A stretch of 64,000 nucleotides of DNA from an uncultured Bacteroidota bacterium (GTDB lineage Bacteria; Bacteroidota; Bacteroidia; B-17B0; Aurantibacillaceae): the NCBI GenBank assembly GCA_903893815.1, contig CAITNS010000048.1, positions 31,283 through 95,282 on the forward strand, given 5' to 3'. A program made the position numbers and the translations under genes. The first letter of the stretch is position 1; the number at the start of each line of letters is the position of its first letter. Below the pieces are notes generated by a model, which was given only the letters and a program-made list of their open reading frames with translations, made no database searches and was not told the origin of the DNA. Below, piece after piece: positions 18,698-27,737 of this stretch.

Positions 18698-19285
18698 TTA
18701 TTTATTTAATCGGGTTTGGTCTTCAAGTAACAGCTTCAAATTTCGTTTACCGTTTTGTATGTAACTTTTTACTTCGTTCAGTGTAAATCCTGTTTGGTTG
18801 GCAATATCTTGATAGCTTTTGTCGTTCAGGTAAAACAACTCTACACATAGACGTTGATTTTCTTTTAATTTAGGTAAGCATTGTTCCATGTTTTCTAACA
18901 TCACATCATCGCTTACGGTATTTATTTTTTCTTCAGTTACGTAATTAGCATCCTCATATTCAAATTCGTAATAAGACTTTATATTCTTGCTTTGCGATTT
19001 ATTCTTTCTGATAATCGAAATACAATGGTTTCTTACCACAAAACTTAACCAGCCTTTAAAATTGTCAATCTCTCGGTTATTTATATCTAGCATCAACTTT
19101 TCAAATAGTTGCATAGTAGCATCTTGAGCTTCATCTTTATCCTGCAAGTAGAACAAACAAGTCCCATATACAACCGACACGTGTTTTTTAAATAAGTCCG
19201 CAAACAAATCTTTGTTGCCACTTTGCTTATAGTGTTTCAACAATTCTTCGTCGCTGCTATATTCTTTTTTCTTAAAAAGCCACAT
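18698..19285 (-). CDS. ECF-type RNA polymerase sigma factor
   Basis: 195 residues. Region 2 includes Y-L-Q-D-K-D-E-A-Q-D-A-T-M-Q-L-F-E-K and F-K-G-W-L-S-F-V-V-R-N-H-C-I-S-I-I-R. Region 4 includes L-N-D-K-S-Y-Q-D-I-A-N-Q-T-G-F-T-L-N-E-V-K-S-Y, a helix-turn-helix that would read the -35 element. It directs core polymerase to a small regulon. It is transcribed away from the plug gene at 19427, with a long perfect dyad in the gap, and toward a TPR membrane protein. Confidence 0.92.
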   Translation of the reverse strand: MWLFKKKEYSSDEELLKHYKQSGNKDLFADLFKKHVSVVYGTCLFYLQDKDEAQDATMQLFEKLMLDINNREIDNFKGWLSFVVRNHCISIIRKNKSQSKNIKSYYEFEYEDANYVTEEKINTVSDDVMLENMEQCLPKLKENQRLCVELFYLNDKSYQDIANQTGFTLNEVKSYIQNGKRNLKLLLEDQTRLNK

Positions 19286-19315
19286 ATCTGTTTAATAGAC
19301 GCATCACTTCACCTA

Positions 19316-19351
19316 TTCCATAAAAAATCATTTTCATTATTTTTTATGGAA
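19316..19351. promoter_or_regulatory. Perfect 13-bp dyad in a divergent promoter region
   Basis: TTCCATAAAAAAT (19316-19328) and its exact reverse complement (19339-19351) flank a 10-nt spacer. The two flanking genes both point away, so it cannot act as an ordinary terminator. It is a candidate operator or autoregulatory site for the sigma factor locus and the plug gene. Confidence 0.5.
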
Positions 19352-19426
19352 AGAATAATGCTTCACGTCTTAAAGTTAAAGAATGCATTCTGAATAAAAT
19401 ATAATTAACCATTAAAAATAAGAAAT

Positions 19427-20269
19427 ATGAAAAATTTAAAACACAATTTAGCCGCTATTCTGATAGGAATCAGTAGCTTTTCGGCTTTAGCTCAAGGTTC
19501 AACGGGAGCTCTTAAAGGTCAAATATTAAATACCGACCATGAGCCCGTTTTTGGCGCTACCATTAAAATATTGCAAGGTGGCTCTTTGATAGGAGGAACT
19601 AGCACAGATGTGGATGGAATGTATACCTATAAACCTTTAGATGCAGGTAGTTATGATGTATTGGTAAGTAGTGCGGAGACACAATCTAAAAAAGTGACTG
19701 ATGTTAGAGTTAGTGCTGAAAGAACCACTTATCTTGATCTATCAGTATCTACAAACACACTTATTGAAGTAGAAGTGATAGCTTATAGAAAGCCTTTAGT
19801 TGATAAAACCTTTATGGATATCAAGGAAATTTCCGGAGATGATTTAATTCATTCAGCTTATGATAGAAGTGATTTAGGCAGCGTTATTGTTAATATGACC
19901 TCAGAAGCGACAAGAGACGAGAATGGTGATTTTCATGTAAGAGGGGGTAGAGGAGATGCAACAGCCTTTATTATCGATGGCGTAAAATCTCCTAACATTT
20001 CAGGAGTACCATCTTTAGCTGTAGAAAATATGGCGATAATAACGGGAGGGATTCCAGCTCAATATGGCGATAATACCAGTGGAGTGATTATTATTACAAC
20101 CAAAGACTATTTTAGTATGATGCAAGGTCAACGAATGAGACATAATTATATTATACAAAACAAAGAACGTGTGAAAAGAGAAAAAGATGCCATTCAGCAT
20201 CAAAAGCTTCGTAAAAAAGAAATCGAAGAAGAACTTCAACGCGAAGAGCAAAGTAAAAATAAAGGTTAA
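19427..20269 (+). CDS. Barrel-less TonB-plug protein with carboxypeptidase-regulatory domain
   Basis: 280 residues with a signal peptide ending S-A-L-A-Q. Residues 25-110 are a carboxypeptidase-regulatory-like (CarboxypepD_reg) domain: G-A-L-K-G-Q-I-L-N-T-D-H-E-P-V-F-G-A-T. Residues 120-235 are a TonB-dependent receptor plug, with F-H-V-R-G-G-R-G-D-A-T-A-F-I-I-D-G-V and a Q-Y-G-D-N-T-S-G-V-I-I-I-T-T end. The beta-barrel of about 600 residues expected after the plug is absent; instead there is a charged Lys/Glu/Arg helix (235-280) and a stop followed by a strong terminator. It may be a sensor or accessory part of an outer-membrane complex (inference). Its position next to an ECF sigma operon supports a regulated envelope role. 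Confidence 0.82.
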   Translation: MKNLKHNLAAILIGISSFSALAQGSTGALKGQILNTDHEPVFGATIKILQGGSLIGGTSTDVDGMYTYKPLDAGSYDVLVSSAETQSKKVTDVRVSAERTTYLDLSVSTNTLIEVEVIAYRKPLVDKTFMDIKEISGDDLIHSAYDRSDLGSVIVNMTSEATRDENGDFHVRGGRGDATAFIIDGVKSPNISGVPSLAVENMAIITGGIPAQYGDNTSGVIIITTKDYFSMMQGQRMRHNYIIQNKERVKREKDAIQHQKLRKKEIEEELQREEQSKNKG

Positions 20270-20271
20270 TA

Positions 20272-20306
20272 AAAAAGCCCTAGTAGAAATCCTACTAGGG
20301 CTTTTT
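20272..20306. terminator. Bidirectional terminator between plug and protease genes
   Basis: A perfect 15-bp stem (AAAAAGCCCTAGTAG with its complement at 20292-20306) and a 5-nt loop. It has A/T runs on both sides and lies between two convergent genes, so it can serve both strands. Confidence 0.85.
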
Positions 20307-20321
20307 GTTGTTGTATGTTGT

Positions 20322-21425
20322 TTATTTTTTATAAACCATCACGTTAAATACAAATGGTTGAATTTTTTTAATTTGTTCGCTACGTTTTAATCCTTTTAAA
20401 TTAGAACGTTTGGTTACTAAGCTTAAGTCTTTTTTCAACGAATCGTTTTCTAATTTTTCAATAGTTTGTTTAATGAAGGTAGATTTAATAGCAAAACCAG
20501 TAGCCTCTGCCGAACTTTGTTTACCACGAATCACACCAATAATGTTTCCTTGTTCGTCCATTAAAGGTCCACCGCTATTACCTGGATTTACAGGAATGGA
20601 AATTTGGTACATGGTTGTATCATTATTAAATCCAGTCATTGCGCTTAATGCACCTTCGCCATAAACTGCATCTCTACGGGGATAACCTAATGTAAAAATT
20701 TTATCGCCAATTTCAGAAGTATTATCCTTAAATGAAAAAGGAAAAGTCAAATCTTTAATGGCATCTATATTATCTATTTTATAAATAGCAATATCTAAAG
20801 TTGGTTCGCTTGCTACTAATTTTGCAGAAGCTCTATCTAATATACTATTTGTTACAAATACAGAATCTGCATTTTTAACCATGTGGTAACTTGTAATAAA
20901 ATAACCTTTGTTGTTTAAAGCAAAACCAGTTCCCTCGATATTTGCTGGAGCATAATTTTTGTTACGTTTGTTTGTAGCACCCGTGATACCTTCAATAATG
21001 GCATCCTGAGAATATTTTAATTCAGTAACATCGCGTTTTAAATCGGTGATAGCATTGCTTTGTTGTTTTAATAAATACCCACCAGTACTTAAAATTGTTA
21101 CCGTGCTAATAACAGCAATTACGGCTACAGATGCAGCAACTGCAAATGTTTTACCATGCTTTTGAATGAAATTTTCCTCTTGTTTTATGGAAACGATTTT
21201 TGCGTCGCTACCAAATTCTTGTTTATGGATAGTCGATAAAATTTGTTTTAAGTTAGCGCGTTGTTCATGCTGATTGATGCTTTCAATAATTGTTTTGTGT
21301 TTATCAAACGCATTAGCAAATTCCGAATCTGTTTTGATTCGATTTTCAAACTCTTGTTTTTCTTCGGCGCTTAACCCTCCAAAAATGTAACTGTCAAATA
21401 ATTCTGTTGCTCTCATGTCTCTCAC
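20322..21425 (-). CDS. Anti-sigma-like domain fused to membrane helix and trypsin-like protease
   Basis: 367 residues. Residues 5-70 resemble an anti-sigma N-domain (E-L-F-D-S-Y-I-F-G-G-L-S-A-E-E-K-Q-E-F-E). One membrane helix spans about 93-117. A short coiled coil follows (120-145), then an S1C/HtrA-like protease (160-325) with a complete triad: H181 in S-Y-H-M-V, D211 in L-D-I-A-I-Y and S284 in P-G-N-S-G-G-P. No PDZ domain is present. The expected topology is cytoplasmic N-domain and periplasmic protease. The gene lies 17 bases after an ECF sigma factor gene and is transcribed with it. A likely role is membrane anti-sigma factor with a built-in protease sensor (inference). An alternative start at residue 4 is possible. 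Confidence 0.85.
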   Translation of the reverse strand: MRDMRATELFDSYIFGGLSAEEKQEFENRIKTDSEFANAFDKHKTIIESINQHEQRANLKQILSTIHKQEFGSDAKIVSIKQEENFIQKHGKTFAVAASVAVIAVISTVTILSTGGYLLKQQSNAITDLKRDVTELKYSQDAIIEGITGATNKRNKNYAPANIEGTGFALNNKGYFITSYHMVKNADSVFVTNSILDRASAKLVASEPTLDIAIYKIDNIDAIKDLTFPFSFKDNTSEIGDKIFTLGYPRRDAVYGEGALSAMTGFNNDTTMYQISIPVNPGNSGGPLMDEQGNIIGVIRGKQSSAEATGFAIKSTFIKQTIEKLENDSLKKDLSLVTKRSNLKGLKRSEQIKKIQPFVFNVMVYKK

Positions 21426-21442
21426 TATTAATATACTCTCTC

Positions 21443-22003
21443 TTATTTATCTTCAAAAAAATAACGTTTTAAACGTTGTAAACATTTGTATTTCTGGGTC
21501 TTTGCATTGTCTGAATTTGTATATCCAAATTTCTCTGATATATCATCCATGCTTAATTTATAAACATAAAAATCTTTTAATAGGGTTTTGCAAGGCTCTC
21601 CTAAATTTTCCATGCTTGCATTCATCTTTTCAATATCAGATTCTTTTTTCAAATGATCCGATATTTCATCTGTTACGTCAACTACTTCTCCTTCTTCATC
21701 TTCTTTAAATCGGGTGACTTGCCCATTGCCTCGTAATTGTTTTAGCCAAAGACGTTTTGAAATAGAAAAGATAAAGGTTTGTAATTGGCAATTTAGCTGA
21801 AAAGCAGGCTTTTGGACATTTTCATATAAAACAATAATTGTTTCCTGATAAATGTCGGCGGCAGCTTCACTGTTACCACTATTGTTTACAACATATTTAA
21901 GAACGAGATTGTAGTACTTTTTGTATAAAGCGCGCAACACCGCATCGTTGTTATGCTTGAGCCCTTCAATAAATTCAAGGTCTGTGTACGCTACTTTAGC
22001 CAT
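21443..22003 (-). CDS. ECF-type RNA polymerase sigma factor
   Basis: 186 residues. Region 2: N-S-G-N-S-E-A-A-A-D-I-Y-Q-E-T-I-I-V-L-Y-E, then L-Q-T-F-I-F-S-I-S-K-R-L-W-L-K-Q-L-R. Region 4: Y-K-L-S-M-D-D-I-S-E-K-F-G-Y-T-N-S-D-N-A-K-T-Q-K-Y-K-C, a helix-turn-helix. A Glu/Asp-rich linker joins them. It is upstream of, and probably co-transcribed with, the anti-sigma/protease fusion. It is distinct from the ECF sigma factor at 18698. Confidence 0.92.
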   Translation of the reverse strand: MAKVAYTDLEFIEGLKHNNDAVLRALYKKYYNLVLKYVVNNSGNSEAAADIYQETIIVLYENVQKPAFQLNCQLQTFIFSISKRLWLKQLRGNGQVTRFKEDEEGEVVDVTDEISDHLKKESDIEKMNASMENLGEPCKTLLKDFYVYKLSMDDISEKFGYTNSDNAKTQKYKCLQRLKRYFFEDK

Positions 22004-22103
22004 AAAGCCACTGTTTGTATTAATACCCTTTTGGGCTAAAGGTAACCCTGAAGCCCTTGTAAAATTACTAATTATTTGATTTTTAATAAGTTAGGCTAAT
22101 GAT

Positions 22104-23393
22104 TTATTTAGCCATTAAAGCCTCTATTTCATCTGCTTCTAATGGTATGTTTTTCATTAAGTCATTATTTCCAGTTGCTGTAATGATGTAATTATTTTCT
22201 AAACGTATTCCTAAATTCTCTTCTGGAATGTAAATTCCAGGTTCAATTGTAAATGCCATTCCAACCTGCATTGGTTCTGCAAAAAAACCAACATCATGTA
22301 CATCTAAGCCAATAAAGTGAGAAGTGCCATGCATAAAGTATTTTTTATAGGCAGGCCAAGCTGGATTTTGGTTTTTGACATCTTCCTCAGTAATCAATCC
22401 TAACTGAATAAGTTCTCTAGTCATCATATCGCCAACGGCTGCATTGTATTTTTCAAATGTATTGCCTGGTTTTAAAATAGCCGCAGCGCCTTTCATTACT
22501 CTCAATACGGCATCATAAACTTCACGTTGACGTTTAGTAAATTTGCCACTTACTGGAATACAACGCGTCATATCACTTGCATAGTTTCCGTATTCAGCAG
22601 CTACATCTAATAATATCACATCACCATTTTTACACTCTTTATTGTTTTCTACATAATGCAATACACAGGCATTGCCACCACTTGCGATAATTGGACCGTA
22701 TGCAAAACCGCGGCTTCTGTTTCTCACAAATTCATGAATTAATTCTGCTTCAATTTCGTATTCCATCACTCCGGGTTTTGTAAAACTCAATAAGCGGCGA
22801 AATCCTTTTTCTGTAATATTACAAGCTTGTTGCATCAATTCAATTTCAATTGGATGTTTAATGGAACGAATGCGGTGCATGATAGAAGCAGAGCGTTCAA
22901 TATGATGTAATGGAAATTGAGCCATTATTTTTTTATTGAAACGCATTTCTGCAGTTTCCATATCAATGTATCTGCGAGTATGTTCATTGCTGTTTAAATA
23001 AAAGTGTTCCGCTTGAAAACCAATGGCCTTAAAAGTTTTTTCAAACTCATGAAACCACATAATATTGATAATTCCACTGACATCTGTTGCTTGTTGTTTG
23101 GTTAATTTAGCGCCTTCCCAAATAGCAATTAACTCACTAGTTTCTTTAATAAATAATATTTCTTTTTGTTTTCCATCTTTTGCATCAGGATAAATCAGTA
23201 AAATAGTATCTTCCTGATCAACGCCTGATAAATGAAGTAAATCACTATTTTGAATAAAACCCAATGAACCATCTCCATTTGTTGGAAGTATATCATTACT
23301 TACAAATAACGCTAATGAATTTGGTTTTAAATGCTTTGAAAAATTTTTGCGATTATCAATGTATAAGTCTTTTTTGATAGCAGAGTACTTCAT
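22104..23393 (-). CDS. pepP: Xaa-Pro aminopeptidase (aminopeptidase P, M24B)
   Basis: 429 residues. It removes the N-terminal residue from peptides with proline in position two. The N-terminal creatinase-like domain (1-165) precedes the pita-bread catalytic domain. The dinuclear metal ligands are visible in D-V-A-A-E-Y-G-N-Y-A-S-D-M-T-R, in H-G-T-S-H-F-I-G-L-D-V-H-D-V-G, in T-I-E-P-G-I-Y and in G-I-R-L-E-N-N. A cytoplasmic enzyme with no signal peptide. It stands alone between the ECF locus and the EEP gene. Confidence 0.94.
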   Translation of the reverse strand: MKYSAIKKDLYIDNRKNFSKHLKPNSLALFVSNDILPTNGDGSLGFIQNSDLLHLSGVDQEDTILLIYPDAKDGKQKEILFIKETSELIAIWEGAKLTKQQATDVSGIINIMWFHEFEKTFKAIGFQAEHFYLNSNEHTRRYIDMETAEMRFNKKIMAQFPLHHIERSASIMHRIRSIKHPIEIELMQQACNITEKGFRRLLSFTKPGVMEYEIEAELIHEFVRNRSRGFAYGPIIASGGNACVLHYVENNKECKNGDVILLDVAAEYGNYASDMTRCIPVSGKFTKRQREVYDAVLRVMKGAAAILKPGNTFEKYNAAVGDMMTRELIQLGLITEEDVKNQNPAWPAYKKYFMHGTSHFIGLDVHDVGFFAEPMQVGMAFTIEPGIYIPEENLGIRLENNYIITATGNNDLMKNIPLEADEIEALMAK

Positions 23394-23454
23394 ATTTCTA
23401 GTTTTTTAGATAAGGACTAAGGTATAAGTTTTTATGAAGATTAGCTAAAACAGC

Positions 23455-23485
23455 GCAAAAAAATAGCGAGAATACATCTCGCTAT
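23455..23485 (-). terminator. Terminator after the EEP-family gene
   Basis: A perfect 9-bp stem, ATAGCGAGA (23463-23471) with TCTCGCTAT (23477-23485), and a 5-nt loop. On the minus strand it is followed by seven T residues. It lies 28 bases beyond the stop of the gene at 23513-24526. Confidence 0.8.
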
Positions 23486-23512
23486 AAATAGATGGTTTTA
23501 TATGAAAAAGGA

Positions 23513-24526
23513 TTAGTCTAACGTTATATAAACTGATAAGTGGTCGCTGTAACCATTATAGTATTTTTCTCCGCTATATGTACGATTTGGTCTTTCCTCA
23601 CCCGTTTTAGCGTTTTTAAACAACACAAAATCTTTCTTTAAAATAAAGGCATTTTTTGTATTAAACTTATAACCTTTTTTAGCGCCAATAAATCCTTGCG
23701 AAACAATAATTTGATCTAACACTCTCCACTCTTTATCATAATAGTGTGTGCCTTGTTTAGCTACATCTAAAGTTTGATAAGCATTGTATAATTCACTTTT
23801 ATCTTTTGGCTTATTGTTTGCTTTCAATGTATTTAAAATACTATTGTTATCAGGATGGTCGTTAAAATCGCCCATTACAATTACTTTAGCTTTTGCGTCT
23901 TTCTTTTGTAGTTCATTGATTTTTGTACGAACTTGTTCGGCTGCATAAATACGACGAGGTTCTGATTCTTTTTCGCCTTCTCGTCTACTTGGCCAGTGGT
24001 TTACAAACACATATATTACATCGCCATTGGTTGCTTTTAGTGTTGCGAATAACACGTTACGTGTTTTATAATCACCTAAAGAAGGATTTGTAGCATTTAA
24101 TTCTTTGAATTCTACTAAACTAAAAATAGATTTATCATATAATAAGCCAACATCAATACTGCGTTCATCAGGACTATCTGTACATAATACTCCGTATGAT
24201 TTTTCTTTTAACTGAGATTTAGAGATGAGCTCTTCTAACACGTCTTTATTTTCAACTTCTACTAAACCCACTAAATTAGGTAATCCAGGACCAGCAACTG
24301 TTGAATCTAGGACTTGCGCAATTTTAGTTAGTTTGTTCATAAAGCGCGTTTCATCCCATTTTAGCGGAGACTCAGGTAAAAACTCATCGTCTTTTTTATT
24401 AGGATCATCTTTGGTATCAAAAAAGTTTTCGCAGTTATATAAGGCAACTGTGATGGGTGCTTTTGTTTGAGCAAAACCATCAGTAATGCTTAATAATAAT
24501 AAACTATAGGAAATAAATTTACGCAT
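23513..24526 (-). CDS. Secreted endonuclease/exonuclease/phosphatase family protein
   Basis: 337 residues with a signal peptide ending D-G-F-A-Q (about residue 20). EEP-fold catalytic motifs are in order: N-C-E-N-F-F-D, L-V-E-V-E-N, N-H-W-P-S-R-R, G-D-F-N-D-H-P and the terminal S-D-H-L-S-V. These are the metal-binding and catalytic residues of DNase I-like enzymes. The substrate may be extracellular DNA or another phosphodiester, which the sequence cannot decide. It is monocistronic with its own terminator. Confidence 0.9.
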   Translation of the reverse strand: MRKFISYSLLLLSITDGFAQTKAPITVALYNCENFFDTKDDPNKKDDEFLPESPLKWDETRFMNKLTKIAQVLDSTVAGPGLPNLVGLVEVENKDVLEELISKSQLKEKSYGVLCTDSPDERSIDVGLLYDKSIFSLVEFKELNATNPSLGDYKTRNVLFATLKATNGDVIYVFVNHWPSRREGEKESEPRRIYAAEQVRTKINELQKKDAKAKVIVMGDFNDHPDNNSILNTLKANNKPKDKSELYNAYQTLDVAKQGTHYYDKEWRVLDQIIVSQGFIGAKKGYKFNTKNAFILKKDFVLFKNAKTGEERPNRTYSGEKYYNGYSDHLSVYITLD

Positions 24527-24625
24527 AGAACAAAGGTAATTAAAAATATTTAGTTGCTTTAAAGGTAAGATTTAAAAAATAACACCATATTTACTTATTG
24601 TTATTATTTTATAATTTTTTAGAAC

Positions 24626-25111
24626 ATGAAGAAAAAGTTGACTCTCAAAAACATCGCTATCTTTTTAGTATTTCTTTTTTTAGCCATTCAATCTATTAGA
24701 ATAGATAAAACAACAGAGCCAGTAAATCCTGCTGCTGATTTTATCGCACTAACTTCAGCAAATGCTGAGGTGGCTAACACCTTAAAAATCGCATGTTACG
24801 ATTGTCATTCTAACCAACCAACGTATCCTTGGTACACCAATATTGCACCTGTTTCTTGGTGGATTAAACATCATATCAACGAAGGAAGCCAGCATTTGAA
24901 TTTTTCAATTTGGGGAACTTATTCTGAAAAACGCAAACACCATAAATTAGAGGAGTGTATTGAAATGGTGGAAGAAGGAGAAATGCCGATGAGCTCATAC
25001 ACCTTGATGCATGGTGACGCTAAATTAACAGATGCACAAAAATTACAATTGGTGGAATTTTTTAAGGCACTTAAAAATACAATGCCTCAGCCAGAAGAAG
25101 AACAACACTAA
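24626..25111 (+). CDS. Haem-binding domain protein (single CxxCH)
   Basis: 161 residues. An N-terminal membrane anchor or signal (about 8-24) is followed by a haem-binding domain with one C-type motif, C-Y-D-C-H (about residues 56-60). The surrounding S-N-Q-P-T-Y-P-W-Y and W-W-I-x-H-H-I-x-E-G match the Bacteroidota Haem_bd family. M-P-M-S-S-Y-T-L-M-H downstream could supply the distal Met ligand. It faces the periplasm and probably transfers electrons; its partner is unknown. Its last 4 bases overlap the end of the convergent OmpA-like gene. Confidence 0.88.
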   Translation: MKKKLTLKNIAIFLVFLFLAIQSIRIDKTTEPVNPAADFIALTSANAEVANTLKIACYDCHSNQPTYPWYTNIAPVSWWIKHHINEGSQHLNFSIWGTYSEKRKHHKLEECIEMVEEGEMPMSSYTLMHGDAKLTDAQKLQLVEFFKALKNTMPQPEEEQH

Positions 25112-26307
25112 AAATCTAACACCAAAATTTCTACTCTTCTATTTTGTTCTTGTTGATCTGCCGTTGTTGCTGCGGTCAGTTTAAATAACATTTCGTGATC
25201 GCCCTTTCCATCAATTTCTATTCGTTTTTCATCAATGCCTTGTATAGCTAAATAGTTGCGAATAGTAGTTGCTCGTCCTTTTGTAAAAGCAATAATCCCT
25301 TTTTCATCTTGCATATCTCTTCCGTTGGAGTGGCCAATAATTTTAATTCGCAAATTCGGGTTCTTCTTTAATAGCTTTGCTAAATTATTCATTGATGGAA
25401 TTGCTCTTGGTAGGTATTGTAAAGAGCCTCCCACAAAATTAATAGAGCCAATAGAATATTTGTTTCCTTTTCTGAGCTTTGGTAAAACAGTTTTTAGCGC
25501 CTTTAATTGTGTGGTATCGGCAAGCGTGATACTTTTGGTAAAACTAAAACTACTATCGTTATAAAAATTTAAATTATAGGATTGATTTTTTGTGAGAGGA
25601 GCAATAAAATTGTAACTACCGTCGTCTGCTGTTTTTTCTAAAGAGATTGTATCACCTTTTTGATTCGTTAAAGCAATCTCTGTTTTAATAGCCTTACTAT
25701 TATCATCTGTCACTGTTCCTTTAAATAAAATAGGCTGTGAAATCTCAAGTTCTAAGGTATGTCCATCCCCTTTTTCGTAAACATTATCTAATATTAAATA
25801 ATAGATTTCTCCTTTTTTTACAGGTAGGCTTTTACAGTAGGCAGCACCAACACCGTGCTTTACCAGTTCTTTCGTTGATTTATAATTTAATCCTGTTTTG
25901 CCGTTTAATTCTTCTTTATCCCTGCTAATGCAAGCTCGCACAGGGTTTATTTTATGTTTCTGTAAGCTATCACAAAAGTTATTTTTTGCCGACTTAAACA
26001 GCATAAAATCATAATCATCATCTGCCTTGGTTGGAATAACATTCATGGTTAATTCGCCGCTTACATTTATAACGAGTTTATACCAAGACGAATTGTGTTC
26101 TTTTTCAAAAGCAAAAGTTGTTTTTTGTTTTGCGGGACTAATTTCTTTTATCTCTCCAAATCCTTTAGGTGCAATGGTTTTTCCGTATATGCTTTTACTA
26201 TTAACAGGAATGACTTTGGCTTGATTACAATCACAAAAAACAGTATCTAGTTTTTTGGTTTGAGAAAACAACTGTATAGATAATAATAAAAGTAAGATTA
26301 GTCGCAT
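25108..26307 (-). CDS. OmpA-family protein with peptidoglycan-binding C-domain
   Basis: 399 residues with a signal peptide (about 1-15). Residues 30-200 form a beta-rich N-domain with W-Y-K-L-V-I-N-V-S-G-E-L and Y-Y-L-I-L-D-N-V motifs. A short carboxypeptidase-regulatory-like stretch (205-270) follows. The OmpA-like domain covers about 285-399, with F-V-G-G-S-L-Q-Y-L at its start, and I-I-G-H-S-N-G-R-D, A-F-T-K-G-R-A-T-T-I and N-R-R-V-E-I, the expected peptidoglycan-contact Asp/Arg motifs. It likely tethers the outer membrane to the cell wall. Confidence 0.88.
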   Translation of the reverse strand: MRLILLLLLSIQLFSQTKKLDTVFCDCNQAKVIPVNSKSIYGKTIAPKGFGEIKEISPAKQKTTFAFEKEHNSSWYKLVINVSGELTMNVIPTKADDDYDFMLFKSAKNNFCDSLQKHKINPVRACISRDKEELNGKTGLNYKSTKELVKHGVGAAYCKSLPVKKGEIYYLILDNVYEKGDGHTLELEISQPILFKGTVTDDNSKAIKTEIALTNQKGDTISLEKTADDGSYNFIAPLTKNQSYNLNFYNDSSFSFTKSITLADTTQLKALKTVLPKLRKGNKYSIGSINFVGGSLQYLPRAIPSMNNLAKLLKKNPNLRIKIIGHSNGRDMQDEKGIIAFTKGRATTIRNYLAIQGIDEKRIEIDGKGDHEMLFKLTAATTADQQEQNRRVEILVLDF

Positions 26308-26340
26308 AGTATCATAATACAGAAGAGGATTAAAAGTAAC

Positions 26341-26370
26341 AAAAAACCCTCGATAATTTTACCGAGGGTT
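26341..26370 (-). terminator. Terminator after odhB
   Basis: Stem AACCCTCG (26345-26352) with CGAGGGTT (26363-26370). On the minus strand it runs into six T residues. It is 23 bases past the odhB stop codon. Confidence 0.75.
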
Positions 26371-26392
26371 CTAGTTTCTATGTTTAGAAGAA

Positions 26393-27646
26393 TTATAGTC
26401 CTAATAAAATCTCTTCAGGAACCTTACCACCAAATAACATACGGCTTGGGTTCTCTAACATTTCTTTTACTTTTACTAAGAAACCAACAGATTCTCTTCC
26501 ATCAATAATACGGTGATCGTAGCTTAAGGCGATGTACATCATAGGGCGAATTACAACTTGTCCGTTAACAGCCATTGGTCTGTCAACTACGTTGTGCATT
26601 CCTAAAATAGCGCTTTGTGGAGGATTAATAATTGGAGTACTCATCATACTACCAAATACTCCACCATTAGTGATGGTGAAAGTTCCGCCCGTCATATCTT
26701 CGATGGTTAATTTTCCATCACGTGCTTTTATCGCTAAATCTTTAATTCCTTTTTCAATATCAGCAATGCTCATTAATTCTGCATTACGTAACACTGGAAC
26801 CATTAATCCTTTTGGTGCGCTTACCGCAATACCAATATCGCAATATTTATTATACACTAACTCTTCGCCATCAATCATTCCGTTTACTGCTGGATAATGA
26901 AATAACGCTTCGGTTACTGCCTTTGTAAAGAAACTCATGAAACCAACATTAGTGCCATAAACCTCTTTAAATTTATCTTTGTATTTAGCACGTATCGCAT
27001 AAATCTCGCTCATGTCAACTTCGTTGAAAGTTGTTAACATCGCTGTTTCGTTTTTCACTGCTACTAAACGCTTAGCAACTGTTTTACGTAAAGATGTCAT
27101 TTTAGCACGATCTTTATCTCTTCCTCCTTGCCAGCTGTTATTTAATACTTTAGCTGCTGTTGGTAAACCGTTAGATAAAGCCGCTAATACATCTTGCTTA
27201 GTAATACGACCATCTTTACCAGTGCCATTCATTTGACCAGAAGAAATATTATTTTCTGCCATTATTTTAGCAGCAGCAACACTTGGTGTACCCGTTGCAT
27301 AACTAGTTGTTTGAGATGAGTTATTAGTTGTTGGGGTTGCAACAAGGGGCTCAACTTTCTTCGCCTCTACCTTTGGGGCTTCAACAGCTGCTTTTGCTTC
27401 AGGTTTAAACGACGTATCAATTTTAACTACTACTTGTCCAACTTTAACTGTATCTCCTTCAGCAGCTAATACTTCAATTTTACCAGATTCTTCAGCATTT
27501 AAAGTTAAGGTTGCTTTATCAGAATCTACTTCTGCTAATACCTCATCTTTTTCTACAATATCACCTGTGTTTTTTACCCAACGAGCAATAACTACTTCTG
27601 TGATAGATTCACCTGGACTTGGTACTTTTAATTCTATAATTGCCAT
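26393..27646 (-). CDS. odhB: 2-oxoglutarate dehydrogenase E2, dihydrolipoyl succinyltransferase
   Basis: 417 residues. Transfers the succinyl group from lipoamide to CoA in the 2-oxoglutarate dehydrogenase complex of the TCA cycle. An N-terminal lipoyl domain has the modified lysine K44 in D-S-D-K-A. An Ala/Pro/Lys linker precedes the E3/E1-binding domain (about 118-155: P-S-V-A-A-A-K-I-M). The catalytic acyltransferase domain ends with [10 protein letters not shown], containing catalytic His and Asp. The gene lies 91 bases downstream of odhA on the same strand. E3 (lpd) is not in the window. Confidence 0.95.
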   Translation of the reverse strand: MAIIELKVPSPGESITEVVIARWVKNTGDIVEKDEVLAEVDSDKATLTLNAEESGKIEVLAAEGDTVKVGQVVVKIDTSFKPEAKAAVEAPKVEAKKVEPLVATPTTNNSSQTTSYATGTPSVAAAKIMAENNISSGQMNGTGKDGRITKQDVLAALSNGLPTAAKVLNNSWQGGRDKDRAKMTSLRKTVAKRLVAVKNETAMLTTFNEVDMSEIYAIRAKYKDKFKEVYGTNVGFMSFFTKAVTEALFHYPAVNGMIDGEELVYNKYCDIGIAVSAPKGLMVPVLRNAELMSIADIEKGIKDLAIKARDGKLTIEDMTGGTFTITNGGVFGSMMSTPIINPPQSAILGMHNVVDRPMAVNGQVVIRPMMYIALSYDHRIIDGRESVGFLVKVKEMLENPSRMLFGGKVPEEILLGL

Positions 27647-27737
27647 AATTTATTTAAGATTTAAGATTTATGAATTAAGATTTTTATTTCATAAATCGGA
27701 TTATTTACTTCTTATATCTACAATCTAATTTCTTAAT

